Shown here one piece after another: positions 9,119 through 21,660 of a stretch of 64,000 bases of DNA. A program made the translations under genes and the position numbers. Below the pieces are notes generated by a model that worked only from the letters and a program-made list of their open reading frames with translations, did no database searches and had not been told where the DNA came from. This DNA is from Diphasiastrum complanatum (taxonomy: Eukaryota > Streptophyta > Lycopodiopsida > Lycopodiales > Lycopodiaceae): the NCBI GenBank assembly GCA_029204225.1, contig CM055094.1, positions 12,435,314-12,499,313 of the forward strand, given 5' to 3'. How positions within the stretch are numbered: position 1 is the stretch's first letter; each line of letters opens with the position of its first letter.

Positions 9119-12070
9119 GGGGATGGATTGCTCCCAATCCATATGGAGATCATGCTGGAAATTTTTATAGCATGATTAGCATTCCTTATACCTTCTCATC
9201 AAGGTATCAAACCTGTAAAATGATGGTCGGTGGCTTATGCTCCATCTCCATCAAGTTTGAAGCTATTTTGACTTCTACAAACCAAGAAAATCTTCGTTCT
9301 CAGACTATACTGCTTCATAGGACCTGTATGAATGCTTCACAAAAGTCTAATAGACCATTTAAGACTATTGGCAGCATCACTTTTGGGCTTGGGAAGGTGT
9401 TTGCACGTTTTTGCATGATATGGCCTTGTAAAAATGCACCCTACTACAAAATTATGACTGCTTTGTTCTCACACGTGTGAAACCTAGGTGGCAGGCATCT
9501 CAATCACTTGGTCTCCCTCCGTACTGTGCTTTACAACGTCTAATTTGGTGGACTATAGCCAAAGTTATGGCCGTTTGAAATCTTGGCAGTTTTGTGACCA
9601 AAATTTGCAAAATCCGTAATTGTTTTGATTGCATGCTAGTCTTTTCCCTAATTTGTGGTACTGTGCTTGCATGGATTGATTGCATGTTGATTCAGTGATA
9701 TTGGCTGACAAATTCTGTAAAACTGAAGTTTACGTAACAAATTCCGTAATGACGTTTTGTGACTGATGTAGTGTGCTTTGCATGCCAGTTGGACATTGGT
9801 TTAGTGACATTAGGAATCGAATAGTATTTCGATTGCCTTTTGTACTAACAGTATTTTCGTCAGAAATTTTTAAATTATGTAAAATGAACCAAAAACCGAG
9901 ATTTTCCAAAAAATCAAAATTTCGATCAATTTTTTGTTATCTATGGAATGAGGTTAGATTAGTGAATTGACTATAGTGAACTTATTAGTCAGAGTTAGTC
10001 AAAGTATTTTCATTAAGGTTAAATTATTTCCCGGCAATAGATAATTCAAAATTAACAGGAAGAATCGCAATGAATTTGTCAGCAATTTTTATCGTGATTT
10101 TACTTTTAGAGTATGGTACTCCTAAGTTGAATTTCATTTTCTGTTGAATTCAAGTTTGGCTAAAAATTTGAAATCGGTTACTTGTCTGATATATTTCTAA
10201 TCGATACTAATTGTTAGAAATGGGTCAAGTGAGTTTGTGCAAGATACTCGTCAAATTGGAATTGAAAACCGTCAAACAATATGAGAAGACCATAGATAAT
10301 GAATGGTAACACAACTCTTTTTCCAAACGGTAAAATTGTGTTGGATATAGTTTAAGAGTTACTAAAATCCTATTGGTAGGATTTTGTAATTTCATATTCT
10401 GACATTTTGATAGTTTTTGTTAATATTGATGGAGTAGTGCCAAACCAGTCAATAAAAAAAAAAACTAGTCCAATTTTATTGGAAAATTTGTAATTGATAG
10501 GAACTGAACAAAAGTAAAAAAAACTGATTTCTTTTCTGGTTAAATCCTATGGTGAATTGTATGCAAAAGATCATACTAGCACTATTTTTCATACTAGTAG
10601 ATGATTTTTGTATATTGGTGATTCAACCCAGGTATAGGATAGAAATGAAATTGGTTTATATTTCTACAATAATTCACTTTTTACATTTACTAATGTCTTT
10701 ATATCTTCGTTGTACCTTAGTTGTAACATATTTTCAGGGGACAAAAAATTCTAAGGGAGGAAGAAAAGTGGACATCAGAGGTAGTAAGTGTGATCTAGGA
10801 ATGTATTTCGCGGTTAGGATTTTGTTAATCCTTGGGAATAATTACTTAGTACTATATATTAATTTTATGTATTGAATTCATAACTTATATCTTTGTAACC
10901 ATTGAGTTTATCCGTAGTTTTGGATGTCAATTGCGACGTTAGAAGTGGAATCTAATACATGGATTACATTGGATCTGTTAATTGATAGAAGCTTGTCCCT
11001 GGAATTAATGCTCTTGGATCCATGGGGTTTCAAAGCTTATCACTAACTTGGAAGGATTAGAATGTAATGTTGAACCATTAACTTAAAATACCAAGAGAGA
11101 TTGATGGAACAAAAATTGAGTGCACAGGAGACAATTACCACTTCAACACATGGAACATGTTGCATCCTTTTTAGGATTAGTATGCATGTAAGCTTATCTT
11201 ATGGAAGCCCAATGGGGCTAGGTGCTACCAACTAGAGTGGAACTCAACTTCAATCATAGTAAGATTATGACTAGAGTTGGAGTTAACTCAAGAACATTAG
11301 TGGACAACTATTGATGGATTTATAGTGTGGGGTTGTTGATACACAACCCATGACTATGGCTATATATACAAGATATTGAAATCAATTGTGTTGTTGATGA
11401 TCCAATCTTGAACACGTCTAAGAGCCCATCTGATCGTACGTAATACTAGAGGCCATAAGGGAGTGATCTTGGATGCTCATGCATTGCTACAAAAACGATT
11501 ATTTGCAACCTTCTACTAGGAGGAGCGTTCAAGTTTCCTACAATGCAACCATGCTATCTAAAACCATTGAGAAATTGGTTAGTGATTTGCATAAGGATGG
11601 AAGGGTTCTCACACTGAAAGACTCCAATAGTGAACATATAACTAATTTGCAAGTTGACTATATACATGTTGGCATGATTCTAAATATTGTTCATCGCAAA
11701 CATCATCATTGATTACTTTTCCAACAATAGGAAGTGGTTATCATTCAAAAAACACCATGTCATAATCCTTCCAAACCCTTGCTAGCTAGATTGCTTGCTA
11801 GTTAACTCATAAAGAATCCATTGCTTCTCAATTACGGGTAGTCTCCATCCACAAAATAGGATACAATATATGTTGGTAGAATAGAATAGTGTGATGCCCT
11901 CTACCCCCCTCCCAACCCTATCATGGGATTAACAAATGCATTCAACTTTCTATTTCAATGAGGTATTCCCTCTTGCTTTGCCTTAGCAAGGTATGTTTTC
12001 TTTCTCTTTACCTAAAACAAGAGCTTGTGCTTTTCCTATATCTTGAGCATACTCACAAATAAAGATCTTG
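9119..12070. other. Unassigned AT-rich intergenic DNA
   Basis: Apart from the repeat at 9035-9118, I see no gene or transposon domain in this 3-kb stretch. ORFs at 9109-9480, 10549-10875 and 11473-11712 lack recognisable motifs and have no splice or domain support. Confidence 0.5.
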
Positions 12071-12075
12071 TCATC

Positions 12076-12460
12076 TCATTTTCTTTTGCAATAAGAAACC
12101 ATTAATTTACTCAATGATTGGTTCCTTTTTGTGAACAAAAAGAATAATAACAAAATTTTGATAATGCTCAAGTAAAGTTTTAAAAGAAAAACAATATAAA
12201 AAATGGATGTATATTCACCAACATCTGTCACTTGATCCCTAATATCATTGACTAAGGTCAAGTGCTCTACAATTGATGTTGTGGGGCTTATACTCAAAGT
12301 ACGAAACATGTTTGTGAGGTAGAGTATCCTAGAGACATTAATATACTCATGAAGCTACTTCATAATGCTCCAAACTTCTATTGCATGTTTGGCCTCCTTG
12401 ATATGTACTACAACATTATTGTTGATTGATATGTTAATATGAGCATTCACCTTTTTGCTT
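12076..12460 (-). mobile_element. Ty1/copia gag relic
   Basis: Minus-strand frames read ...AKHAIEVWSIMK, a stop, LHEYINVSRILYLTNMF and TSIVEHLTLVNDIRDQVTD. This follows the copia gag (UBN2-like) order: A-W-x-x-L/M, R-x-x-x-L, then S(I/V)-x-EH-x-x-x-x-x-x-L. Downstream frames are broken. No zinc knuckle is visible. Confidence 0.6.
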
Positions 12461-12529
12461 TTCCTCTCGAACTCCCTCGCTTCCTTGTCTCTTGCAAGCC
12501 ATGACCCAAATCATGTAGCTAGTTTATGG

Positions 12530-13400
12530 CCAAGATGCATGCCAATTGAAATTTTAGTTCCATCCTTACACATAGCAACAACAGAACGCTTGGATGACGC
12601 TAAATACTTACAACTACGTCATGAGGCTTTGCATAAGCTATGTGAAACCAGATCGATGGCAGTTCATGCACTAGCAGTAGAGAAAGCGTGGCATGATCAT
12701 CAAGTGAAGGACCATATAAAGTCAAAGAGATTTTATCATACAGAGCAATGGCAGCCAATTACGCAAGTTTTGGCAGTCTGATTCCCCAGCTTAATCAAAG
12801 ATCTCATCTTTTATCTCTATTTGTTTTACAATTTTGTTATTTTGATTAGTTGTTTTTATCTTTTTGGAAAAAACAATCAAAAAAGAAATGAAGGTTGTAA
12901 ATGATGAGCAAAAGTCAATAAAGTCATCAATTCAAAAAAGAGAGGAAGAAAACTATTTTTCAGTAATCAATTTTTGATGAAAAGTGATCTAAAAGTCACT
13001 ATATGAGTCCAATCTTGAGCAAATAATCATATGAACATTCGTCAAGTTTCTTGATGATAAATCCAGCTTAGATCTACCTATATTGAGCTCAATGAAGGTT
13101 GGTTTACACAAAAAGTATAGAATTTGCTGATAGGCGAGAGTTCATAGCTATGTTCGTTTGGAAATCTTCGTCGCGAGCATGTTGCACTCATGATGAACCT
13201 TCGTCGACCTGACAGATGGATTCAGAACACCAAAATTAGGTTGGGTGAAACCTTGGAATATGTCATTAAATGAAGTACCTAGGCGAAGGATGCACCTAGG
13301 CGAGAGTTTTATAGAACCTTCGCAGAACTACCCTATTGGTCGGGAACCTTCGCCGAGAATTCTAGAAGCTATTTTCATAGTACTGAACATGCTTGCAAAT
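12530..13400 (+). mobile_element. Tat/Athila-like gypsy relic: integrase C-terminus plus motif-rich spacer
   Basis: The plus strand encodes MPIEILVPSLHIATTERLDD, QLRHEALHKLCETRSMAVHA and LAVEKAWHDH, which match nearly word for word the integrase C-terminal region at 23417-24208. Beyond 12780 it becomes non-coding, and at 13130-13345 it holds the GCGAAGGTT / AACCTTCGC words that also fill the spacer 3' of the integrase at 22940-23225. Gene order integrase then motif-rich spacer is therefore shared, which identifies this as an older, opposite-strand copy of the same family. Coding parts upstream of the integrase C-terminus are lost. Confidence 0.8.
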
Positions 13401-13438
13401 TTTTGTCTAGTACTGATAAGCCAAACTAGTACTTTGTT

Positions 13439-14480
13439 TGATAGAAGTTTGTGGTAGTATTTCTAGATGATATTCTCATCTACAGTAAAACCTTTATGGA
13501 ACACATAGAACACTTGAGAATCGTCTTGATGAAACTCTGACAGGAGTAACTCTATGCTAAAGAGTCCAAGTGTGAATTCTCTAAGCAAGAGTTGCTTTAT
13601 CTCGATCATAAGATCATAGTTAATGGGATCAAGATTGACGAGGATAAAATCAAGATAGTGATTGAATGGCCAATTCTAAGAACTGTGAAGCAAGTTAAAT
13701 CATTTTTAAAATTTACAGCTTTCTTCAAAAGATTTATTGAGGATTATGCTAAGGTTGCAGCCTCACTTTATAATATGACAAAAGGGATTGTTAATAAAAA
13801 AGAAAAAGAGGAATCAACCTTGTCTGCTCGTTGTTTGGAACAAAAATTGGATCAATGTTTTGAGAAATTTAAAACATTGGTCCTTTCAGCTCCCATGTTA
13901 CAAACTGCAAATCCAGTGGTATCTTACATCGTGAAAATGGATGCAAGTGATATTGCAATTGGAGCGGTTCTATTAAAAATGGATAGGCCACTAGCGTTTG
14001 AAAGCAAAAAATTCACTAGTCCTCATTTGCGTTATACTATGTAGGAAAAAGAATATTTGCAATAATCCATGCACTTAAAACATGGAGACACTACTTGTAT
14101 GGTATTAAGTTTATAGTGTATACGGATTACCAGACTTTTAAGTATTTTTGCAATCACCATGATCTTTGGGGGAGGAAAGCTCGATGGGCTAAATTGATGC
14201 AAGAATTTGATCATAAAATCCGTTACATAAGAGGCAGCTCTAATTAAGTTGCAGATGCTCTTAGTCGGATCAGTGAACTGAATGAGTTGTCATTCACCTA
14301 GATTTCCACGGATCTATATCTTTCGCTGAGAGAAAAATATGAAACAAATTCCAATTTTGGTCATATTTGGAACATTGTTCAGACCAGAAGAAATGTGGAC
14401 AATGTTGAGTCGGATTCACAAGGAACTCAACTAACAAAGAAAGATAAGAAGATTGTGGGACAGTTTACCATTTGAGATAG
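13439..14480 (+). mobile_element. Ty3/gypsy relic: RT end, RNase H, integrase start
   Basis: Plus strand, with frame changes: VVFLDDILIYSKTFMEHIEH (RT motif with LDD), KCEFSKQELLYLDH, then VIEWPILRTVKQVKSFLKF and FFKRFIEDYAKVAASLYN. RNase H follows with KMDASDIAIGAVL and HALKTWRHYLYGIKFIVYTD, then KIRYIRGSSN-stop-VADALSRI. The tail at 14300-14480 resembles the spacer before the integrase zinc finger. Stops at 14042, 14248 and elsewhere show it is dead. It is a different gypsy lineage from the Tat/Athila-like relic just upstream. Confidence 0.88.
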
Positions 14481-14489
14481 ATTGCTATT

Positions 14490-15470
14490 TCGAAATGGGA
14501 AAAAAAAAAATTCCTTGTTATTACTGAGTTCATGAGTTATCATATGATGACTTTTGAACAAGCAAAACTAGCTATTGTAAAAGCTCAGGAGAAACACAAA
14601 AATCTTTCAAATTTAAAAAAAAAAAAAATCTTACAACTATGAAAATTATTTACACTCAAATCCAACCAGTGCTTTGAGAGCAATAATCTATTGGAAACTA
14701 ATAAGTGCACAATATTTTGTTAACACATGTACAATAATAGATTTGAAATCATATTTTTGAAATTGTAGAATTGAAAGCTAATTGAGACTCCAAAATTATA
14801 CATCTACTCAAAATACAAACTATAAAGAAATAGAAAATAGTAATTGGAATTGGGCGATGCACTTTTGATTTTATTCAATTAATATCAAACAATAATAGGC
14901 TATAAAATAGTTTAGCTACTGCTACTACATCTTTACTTCTTCTTTTTTTAGATCTTAATATATCGTGATCTTAATTCACTGAATAATCTGCTACACCAAC
15001 ATCATCATCATCATCATCAATCAAATGCAACTGATTATTACAACTATTTATAGTTGTACATGGATGCCCTAAAGTTTGCATTGGCATTGGCTCTGATCTC
15101 CAGAAAATAATGTCGCATTTTACTCTGCTACAATGTCCCAGCTTTTGTATTTCCTCCCTAAAGATCGAAATCTATTTAGATCATGTATTTTGATCCTTTG
15201 CTTTAGAGGTCGCATTTTGCATTTTGAGCATGTGGATCTAACCTTGAGAATCAAAATTCGTTTGTCAGATTTCGGTAGACAAACTTATCTACAAATATGT
15301 ATAAGTGTTTATAGTAGGTCCACATCACCTTTGATTTAATCAAAGATAGAAATACAACACTCCTCTCTAATGTGGATCTTGAAAATTTTTTATCTTCATA
15401 TTTGATAAATTGTAAACTTGTTATGATTTGAACAATTGATGATGTCTTTATCAAAATGTATGTGCCATAA
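14490..15470. other. Unassigned AT-rich DNA
   Basis: Contains A-rich runs and a short (ATC)n run near 15003-15020. No gene or domain was recognised. Confidence 0.5.
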
Positions 15471-15479
15471 ACTAAGTTC

Positions 15480-15780
15480 TGCAAAATTTAAGTGTAATTT
15501 CTTGACTAAGTACTTTGTCTATGACATACTGAAATTTTATCTCGACTTGTTTGGACTTGAAATGAAACTTAAGATTAAGAAATAAACCCGTAGTACTTTG
15601 ATTATCACAACACATCATCATAGGCTATGAAGGCATAAGACCAAGATCTAATAAGAGGCATCTTAACCATATCATTTCTTTTGCATCATGTGCATCCACA
15701 ATGTACTCAGCTTCTATAGAGAACAAAGTCGTAGAAGTTTGCTTCTTACTATTCCAAGAAATATGACCATAGTTGTATTG
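15480..15780 (-). mobile_element. Ty1/copia RNase H relic
   Basis: The minus strand reads HISWNSKKQTSTTLFSIEAE, then MIWLRCLLLDLGL, CCDNQSTTGLFLN and KQVEIKFQYVIDKVL. This is the C-terminal RNase H block of copia pol (WSSKKQ, S-x-EAEY, CDN-x-SA). Only the end of the polyprotein is present; upstream RT could not be followed. Confidence 0.7.
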
Positions 15781-16159
15781 AAGTAAATAACTACAAGTTG
15801 ATTTTCGAGTGTCAACATCATAAAATCATACTTTCATATCTCACATGACAACCTTATAGTGCAATATTATAGCCCTATTACTTTCATGAAATTTGACGTA
15901 GGGTTGGATCTCAAAAATAAATATGATAGCCATCACATTTAATTTACCCTAAAACATTAGTGTGTCTACTCTATCCATTTTCACACATCACTTTGGTCAA
16001 TAAGAAACATCAATTGAGGCCATGTCATTGATTCACATTCAATGAGACATGTTGTTTTGTTGTCAACATGTCCATAATTGACAATAGTTTTTCTTGTTTT
16101 CCAATAAGAGAATTTAATCAAAAGAAAATTAAACATATGTGGTGATCTTTGTAAGATAA

Positions 16160-16265
16160 CCAATAACATTATGAAAATATGTGATTTGACAGATGACCCT
16201 CTAGCAAAAGCATTCCCATGGCTTGCAATTGCAAGAAGAATGGAGGAATGTTAGATTTTTGAGAT
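16160..16265 (+). mobile_element. Ty1/copia pol C-terminal end and possible LTR start
   Basis: The plus strand reads CDLTDDPLAKAFPWLAIARR, resembling the last copia pol block (N-x-ADP-LTK-x-LP), then a stop. GGAGGAATGTTAGATT follows: a purine run and a TG that could be a polypurine tract and 3' LTR start. It lies just outside the left target duplication of the large copia element. Short match, so moderate to low certainty. Confidence 0.4.
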
Positions 16266-16522
16266 AAAATGAGCCACAATATCCAAAGGTATCTATCAAT
16301 CACTATTTGTAGGCAAATAAAGCAAGCTACTACCGTCAAAAGCATTAATTTTTGCTAGCCATTTTTTGGCCAATTATCCCTATCTAACTATCCTTGTGGG
16401 GCACAAAGAGGCCCTCAAAGGTTAATAGATTTTTCTTGTCTAAATGATGTGTCCTCAAAATTCTTAGGTAAAGTTTGACTATAATCCTTGATCCAAATTT
16501 AGGTCAAGATTGAAGAGCTATA

Positions 16523-17161
16523 TGTGAAGGATTTCAGATCATTCAAGATCCAATCCATGTCCCTGATCTTTGGTTACAATAAGGAGCAAACCAACAATCT
16601 TGCCAATGTAGAAAAAATCAACATCTACATACAAAATGAGATGCAAACTCTAAGAGATATCGATCAAACATGAACCAGAACATAAAATATAGTTTCTTCC
16701 GTACAATTACAGTGCCCTACTGTATTTCACACATGTGAAACCGAAAATATCAATAAATGATCATTCTATACACAAGATTGCAAGATAACATCATGAGAGT
16801 GCACCAATGAGTAGTAGAACCCAAAGAGAACCATGTATAATGATGAAATGAGAGAGAGAAGAGAGAATATGTGTCTCTCCATGAGTTACATCCTTTTATA
16901 ACAGGTCACCCTATTTGGCCACTTGGCTTTCCCTCCAAAATGTAAACCCTACTATTTTGGGTCTAGATTCAATGTACCCAAAGTTCAAATTTGAATCTCT
17001 CTCAAACTCGACTACCAACTTTCCCACACTTTCAAAAAGTGTTTATTGAATGTATTTTAAACTAATATAACTTTAAAAAGTTTATCTCTAAGTCTAAAAT
17101 GAGTTTTGGCCTCAATTGACAATTTACCAAACTATGACTAAACTTGTTGAAATCTCTCACA
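16523..17161 (-). repeat. 3' LTR of the copia element
   Basis: 639-bp direct repeat of 31610-32251. Plus-strand ends are TGTGAAGGATTTC and AATCTCTCACA. It is the 3' LTR because a polypurine tract precedes it in the minus sense. Confidence 0.93.
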
Positions 17162-17175
17162 CTCCCTCTTCAACT
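17162..17175 (-). other. Copia polypurine tract
   Basis: The minus strand reads TTGAAGAGGGAG immediately before the LTR start TGTGAGAG, the position where plus-strand DNA priming occurs in LTR elements. Confidence 0.75.
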
Positions 17176-18972
17176 AGTTTTGGCATAGTTTTAACCATAC
17201 TACTTTGATCCAACTTTAGAATGATCTCCATCCTAAGTATAGCTCTTCTTTCTAAGGTTCTAAAGTATCTTTCATAATTGATATAGAGAATAGTATCCAA
17301 ATTGGATGCTTCACTATTTCTTACATCAATTTTACACATCAAGATATAACTAGAACATGAAGAACCAAATAGAATGTGAATGAAATGGTTCTTTCATGCC
17401 TCAAAATTTGAACTCTCTGAAAAATTACAGCAACCAAACAATAAATGTGAGTGATGACCATTTGCTTGCTTGTCTCCTCCAACTTTGTCCTTTCTTGATA
17501 TGTCTCCACCATAAAACTCCATTAATGAGCCTCCATCTCCATCTTGCCACAAGAAACCATCAAACCTTGGAAATCCATGAGTAGGTGAGTACATTAATGA
17601 TACAAATCCAGCACCACGTGACTCCATAAACCAAGTAGGTTGCACTAGTCTATCTTCAAGATCTACTTGACACAAGAAAATGATCATGAATTCACCAAAA
17701 AATGACAATCTCCAAGTATTGGCACCAAGTAGCTCAACACTTGAGAACTTAGCCATGAATGAGTGATATAGTGAGCCTCTAATAGCTTCATTTCCATCAG
17801 CAAAACCAACCAAGAATGTTAGTACAACTCCAACAATAAGATATTGCAAGACAATGTAGCTAGTTTGTCCATATTTTGACAATTTGCACACATCCACATG
17901 AAATTGCTTAAACATGAGATAGAACAAGTAAAGTAAATTTGAACAACAGTTATTTGCTGCTCCTTTGACCTTACTTGAGTCTTAATATGCCCTTTAAAAT
18001 AGATCCATAACATCTTTGCCAAATAACCTTCCTTTGATGCTCTTGACTAGCTCCAAATTGCTACCTTTCCTTTTGTGTTGTTGAAGCCCTTTGAGACCAA
18101 CCTCTTGACCATCAAAGTAATTGAGCAAATTTTTTTTTCCAGATCCATTACTTGATTTTCCAGCATGAAAACCATGAGAACAAATATCTACTTGCATAGC
18201 ATCATCTACACAAGAAAATTCTCCAAAACATGTGAGTAAAACAAAGTGAGTCACTTTTACTTGGTTACCTTTCATTTGATCATCAAAGATATCAAAGATA
18301 TGAATATCTTCAGACCTGAACCTCTAGAAATAATCCCTCTCAAACATATGATCTAGAGCAAACAAGATCTTATCAATGCTTGACCTCGATCTTTCACAAA
18401 GGTTAGTGAAAACAATGTCACCATCATAAATCAAAACATAGGTTCCAAACTTTCCATCCAACATGAAGTAGAGTAGGTGAAGCTGAGTATCAAACCTAAT
18501 AAATTCAGCCCTCTTGAGTCCATATAGAACCTCAATAAGATCATTAATGAGATCTCCCTTGCCTTGAAATAATTGCCTCTCGATTTGCTCCATGTAGTCT
18601 TCTCCAACCAACCTTTTGCCATCTTGATCCTCAGTGATCAATTCACAATCATAGACTCCTTTGAATTGATGAAGAGATGTGATATTTATGCTTTGGATCT
18701 TCCCAAGAACCAATCTTCCATTGCTCTTTCCTTCATAAGACTCCCTCTTAATGATTGCATCATAAGAAGTAGAAACCTCAAAAACATTAGAAGCCATGAA
18801 AAAAATGATTAGTACCTTCAACATACGAATGATTGAAGTACTCTCTTTTTTCAAACAAGAACTTCTATTCAATGTTTTTGGTAATGTCTCATATGATAAT
18901 GATTCTTCCTCACTATCATTCACAATGACATCATTCAAAATACATCCTACTTTGAACTCTTCACATACTTCT
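17176..18972 (-). pseudogene. Degraded pol half of the copia element with unexplained ORFs
   Basis: Minus-strand open frames of 204, 93 and 177 codons (18938-18324, 18275-17994, 17927-17394) fill this half. Only scraps of pol are recognisable: EVLYGLKRA then FIRFD (RT block LYGLKQAPRAWY), YVLIYDGDIVFT where YVDD-I is expected (the catalytic pair is damaged), and LVGFADG (RNase H entry). The rest, including a Met-rich early segment and a Gly/Phe-rich C-terminal stretch, does not resemble copia integrase or RT. The long frames with little stop pressure are odd for a simple decayed pol. Inference: a deletion derivative that carries extra sequence of unknown origin. Confidence 0.6.
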
Positions 18973-19733
18973 TGTAGTGGATTTCTTTCCTTGCCTAACC
19001 TGAATCCAAGATCTAGTCAATCTAGCATCAAAGAGACGGAGTTAGTTGTCACGCGTAGGTTCGTTCCCATGAGAGTGATAGTCTAGTTCAGATTTCAACA
19101 TGAATGGAAGATCTAACACTAACATCCATTAACACTAAGCATTAACGCGACATCCATTAACCCTACTTCCATTAACTCTAAATCAACAACAATGATAGAA
19201 ACTTACTCTTCTCTCTCTCCCTTTCTCTCTCACAAAAAGCATAAGAAATAGCAATCCCAATAATGATCAAATCCAACAATTAACAAATACCAAAGAAAGC
19301 ATGAGGAATGGAGGAAAAGAGAGGAAGAGCAAGGACATTCATCAATCCATTTCTAAAGAGAACCAATATGCTTTATTGAAATGAGGAAATGAACATGAGG
19401 AGCCACTCGAGTTGGTCCCTTTTTATAGTAGAGAGGAGGACCCTGGCCTTTGAATCCTATTGGTCCAGTCTTGCCTCTTTTTTTATTCAAATTTAAAAAA
19501 GTGTGGGAACCATCAAAATTGGAGGGAAACTCAACTTTATTCACTAACTTGACATTTAGGCCCTGCGACATTAAAAGTCTCCCAAAATGGCCTAAAGTCT
19601 TTTTATTAACTTTTAACTAATCAATCAAATAACTATGTGATCATTGGGTTGGACTTACACACGCAGGGTGCCAAATCCCTCTCACTTATTAACTAGGGTT
19701 AGGGTTGTCTTGGGATCCGTAAACCCTCCAACA
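18973..19733 (-). repeat. 3' LTR of the gypsy element
   Basis: 761-bp copy of 28498-29256. A C-rich plus-strand stretch just inside it (19734-19744) is the polypurine tract (GGTGGGGGTAT) on the minus strand. Confidence 0.94.
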
Positions 19734-19744
19734 ATACCCCCACC
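19734..19744 (-). other. Gypsy polypurine tract
   Basis: The minus strand reads GGTGGGGGTAT directly before the LTR start TGTTGGAGG. Confidence 0.75.
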
Positions 19745-19849
19745 AAAACTGGTGGCGGTCCCACGACACCTACAATATGCAGTCATTGGGGACTTTTATT
19801 GGCTTCGCGCCGAATCTTAATTAAATGATACCGCACCTTCTCCATAAAG

Positions 19850-20659
19850 TCAAGGCGTACTTGTTGAAATCCAAATTATGCGGCAGGAAACAACGGTGGC
19901 TTCCGCAATCCACTTAGAAGTTGTCCATGAGGTGAAGCGGGATTCCCAAGAGCCTCCCATCATAGCCGCACGGAAATACAGTCGAGCAATCGGCAGCTGA
20001 TCTCTGATTTGCTCTGAGGCCATTGGCTTATTTGGATCAAATTCCAGGGTAGGAAGGCAATCGTCCCATTTGGTTGCCACTGACGTCAATAGAGTTAGAT
20101 CTTTTGCAAACATTGCCGATTGTTGCACCGTTGGATCCGGAGAGTGGACATACTCTCTTTGATATGCTTGTAAGGCCTGGTGAAAATCCACTCAACTGTA
20201 AGGCTGGTGGATGATTGGCCAATTGGGCATATGGATGGTGATTTTATCCATAGCCAATCCCAAATCTTTCCATTTTTGTCTTCGCGACATTGGCACGTAA
20301 TAAGGATCTACTCACAACTGGCAAGGGCTGGCGACGTAACTCCTAATTGATTCCGGAGTTCTCTCAAAAACCGTGATTCTCCATGCCGGTTGCTCTCCCA
20401 GTGCAGGTATTTTGTCCAATTCTTTGCCGACCTCGATCTCGGAGGTCTTAAATTTGAGAACCCATCCACCACGCGAGGACTCGTGTGGATGCTGCTTTAA
20501 GAAGGTTTGGATCTGGTCCTCGACGCTGATAGGCCTTCTGAATAAATGGCTTGTCCTTGATGAGGATGGACCCGCTTGTACTGCCGGTATAGTTGGTGGT
20601 TGATCTGCTAGATTTGGAGCTCCCCCCTGGTCCATGCTTGAATCAACCCCTGTATCCAT
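19850..20659 (-). pseudogene. Gypsy accessory ORF, C-terminal part (frameshifted)
   Basis: Two minus-strand frames, 20659-20312 and 20191-19850, continue the accessory coding region after ORF-B. The first begins MDTGVDSSMDQGG and contains LFRRPISVEDQIQTFLKQHP and GGWVLKFKTSEI; the second begins MDFHQALQAYQREYVHSPDP. Codon-like composition and low stop density suggest that they belonged to one long protein. A frameshift near 20640 separates them from ORF-B, and a stop near 20190-20310 breaks them again. No transmembrane stretch typical of an env-like protein is visible. Function unknown. Confidence 0.55.
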
Positions 20660-21660
20660 CTGTATAGTTTCTTGGCATGAAGGGGAGAATTGTGCATGAC
20701 CGGGACGGGGATTTGTGGTCCGGCTTCCAACACTTGAGCGACGGCTTTTTCATAGACGTTGATGGTCTCTTTTGTCTTTGCCAACTCGGTTGAAGTTGCT
20801 CCTTTGAACCTATCAAAGCGGTCTTGGAATCCCTGAAGGGCCACTTTATATGTTTCCACTTTCTTGAAGAAATATGCAATCTCCGTCGGTGTGACCGGAT
20901 GATCGGGTATTTGTGTTTGCAGATATGCATCACACTCAAGGGTGGTCGCATCCAATTCACCTTGAAGTCGTGTGCGATCTTGTTCGGCCATTTATAATTG
21001 CCCCTTCAGCAGCTGCACCTGTTGCTTGGCATCTTGCACTGCCTTATCTACCTGCTCCTGTGCGGTTGTCAGGGCATTTTGCAGGGAGCTGATGTAGGTT
21101 TCCAAGCGATCAGCTTGTTGCTGGGCCAATGTCTTTTCGCTTTCAGTCTTTTCTTCATGTTGCTTGGCTATCTTCACCTCTCGATCCAACTGGACAATTT
21201 TCTGGCTGATCAGAGTGTTTTCGGATCCTAAATCAGAGATCCTCTGTTCCATTTTCTTCTTCTTATCCAACATAGAGTGGATCACTTGCCCAAGGCTTGA
21301 AACTAACTTGAGAGCATCACCAGAATCGACAGTCGTGGAGGTGGCCGCAACAGGAGACCTTGATGGTACTGTCCTTGGTAGGCGTGGAATAGGTGCTAAG
21401 GTCTCTTCTTCTTCAAAAATATCCTCGTCTTCAAACCCTTCAGGCACCGTGGCGTCGAATTGCTTCAGTGACTTTACAGTTGTGTCGACCCGAAGTGTGG
21501 CTGAGCTACCCTGTGTGGGTGGTTGCTGACTGGCATCTTTGACAACAACAATAGCTTCATGGATATGTCTGAATTCTCTTCCAGGGGATTGGGGTTCAAA
21601 GGGTGCTGGGCTCTGGGGCATCTTCAAAGATTTCGGTGGCCCCAAGGGGGTCAGAATCAT
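20608..21660 (-). CDS. Gypsy accessory ORF-B, coiled-coil protein
   Basis: A single minus-strand frame of about 350 codons interrupted by one TAA at about 20992-20994. The N-terminal third is Pro/Ser/acid rich (FEDEDIFEEEE). It is followed by a predicted long coiled coil: VIHSMLDKKKKMEQRISDLG, KIVQLDREVKIAKQHEEKTE and QADRLETYISSLQNAL, with heptad-like Leu/Ile spacing. The part after the stop (MAEQDRTRLQGELDATTLE) is again helical. It lies 3' of the integrase on the same strand, the position of the Athila env-like ORF, but no signal peptide or membrane segment is seen. Inference: a structural or RNA-binding accessory protein. Confidence 0.65.

Noticed and set aside
13130-13345. Restriction or regulatory cluster of an independent promoter
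   Set aside because: The same words lie in the equivalent spacer of the complete gypsy element, so they are family sequence.
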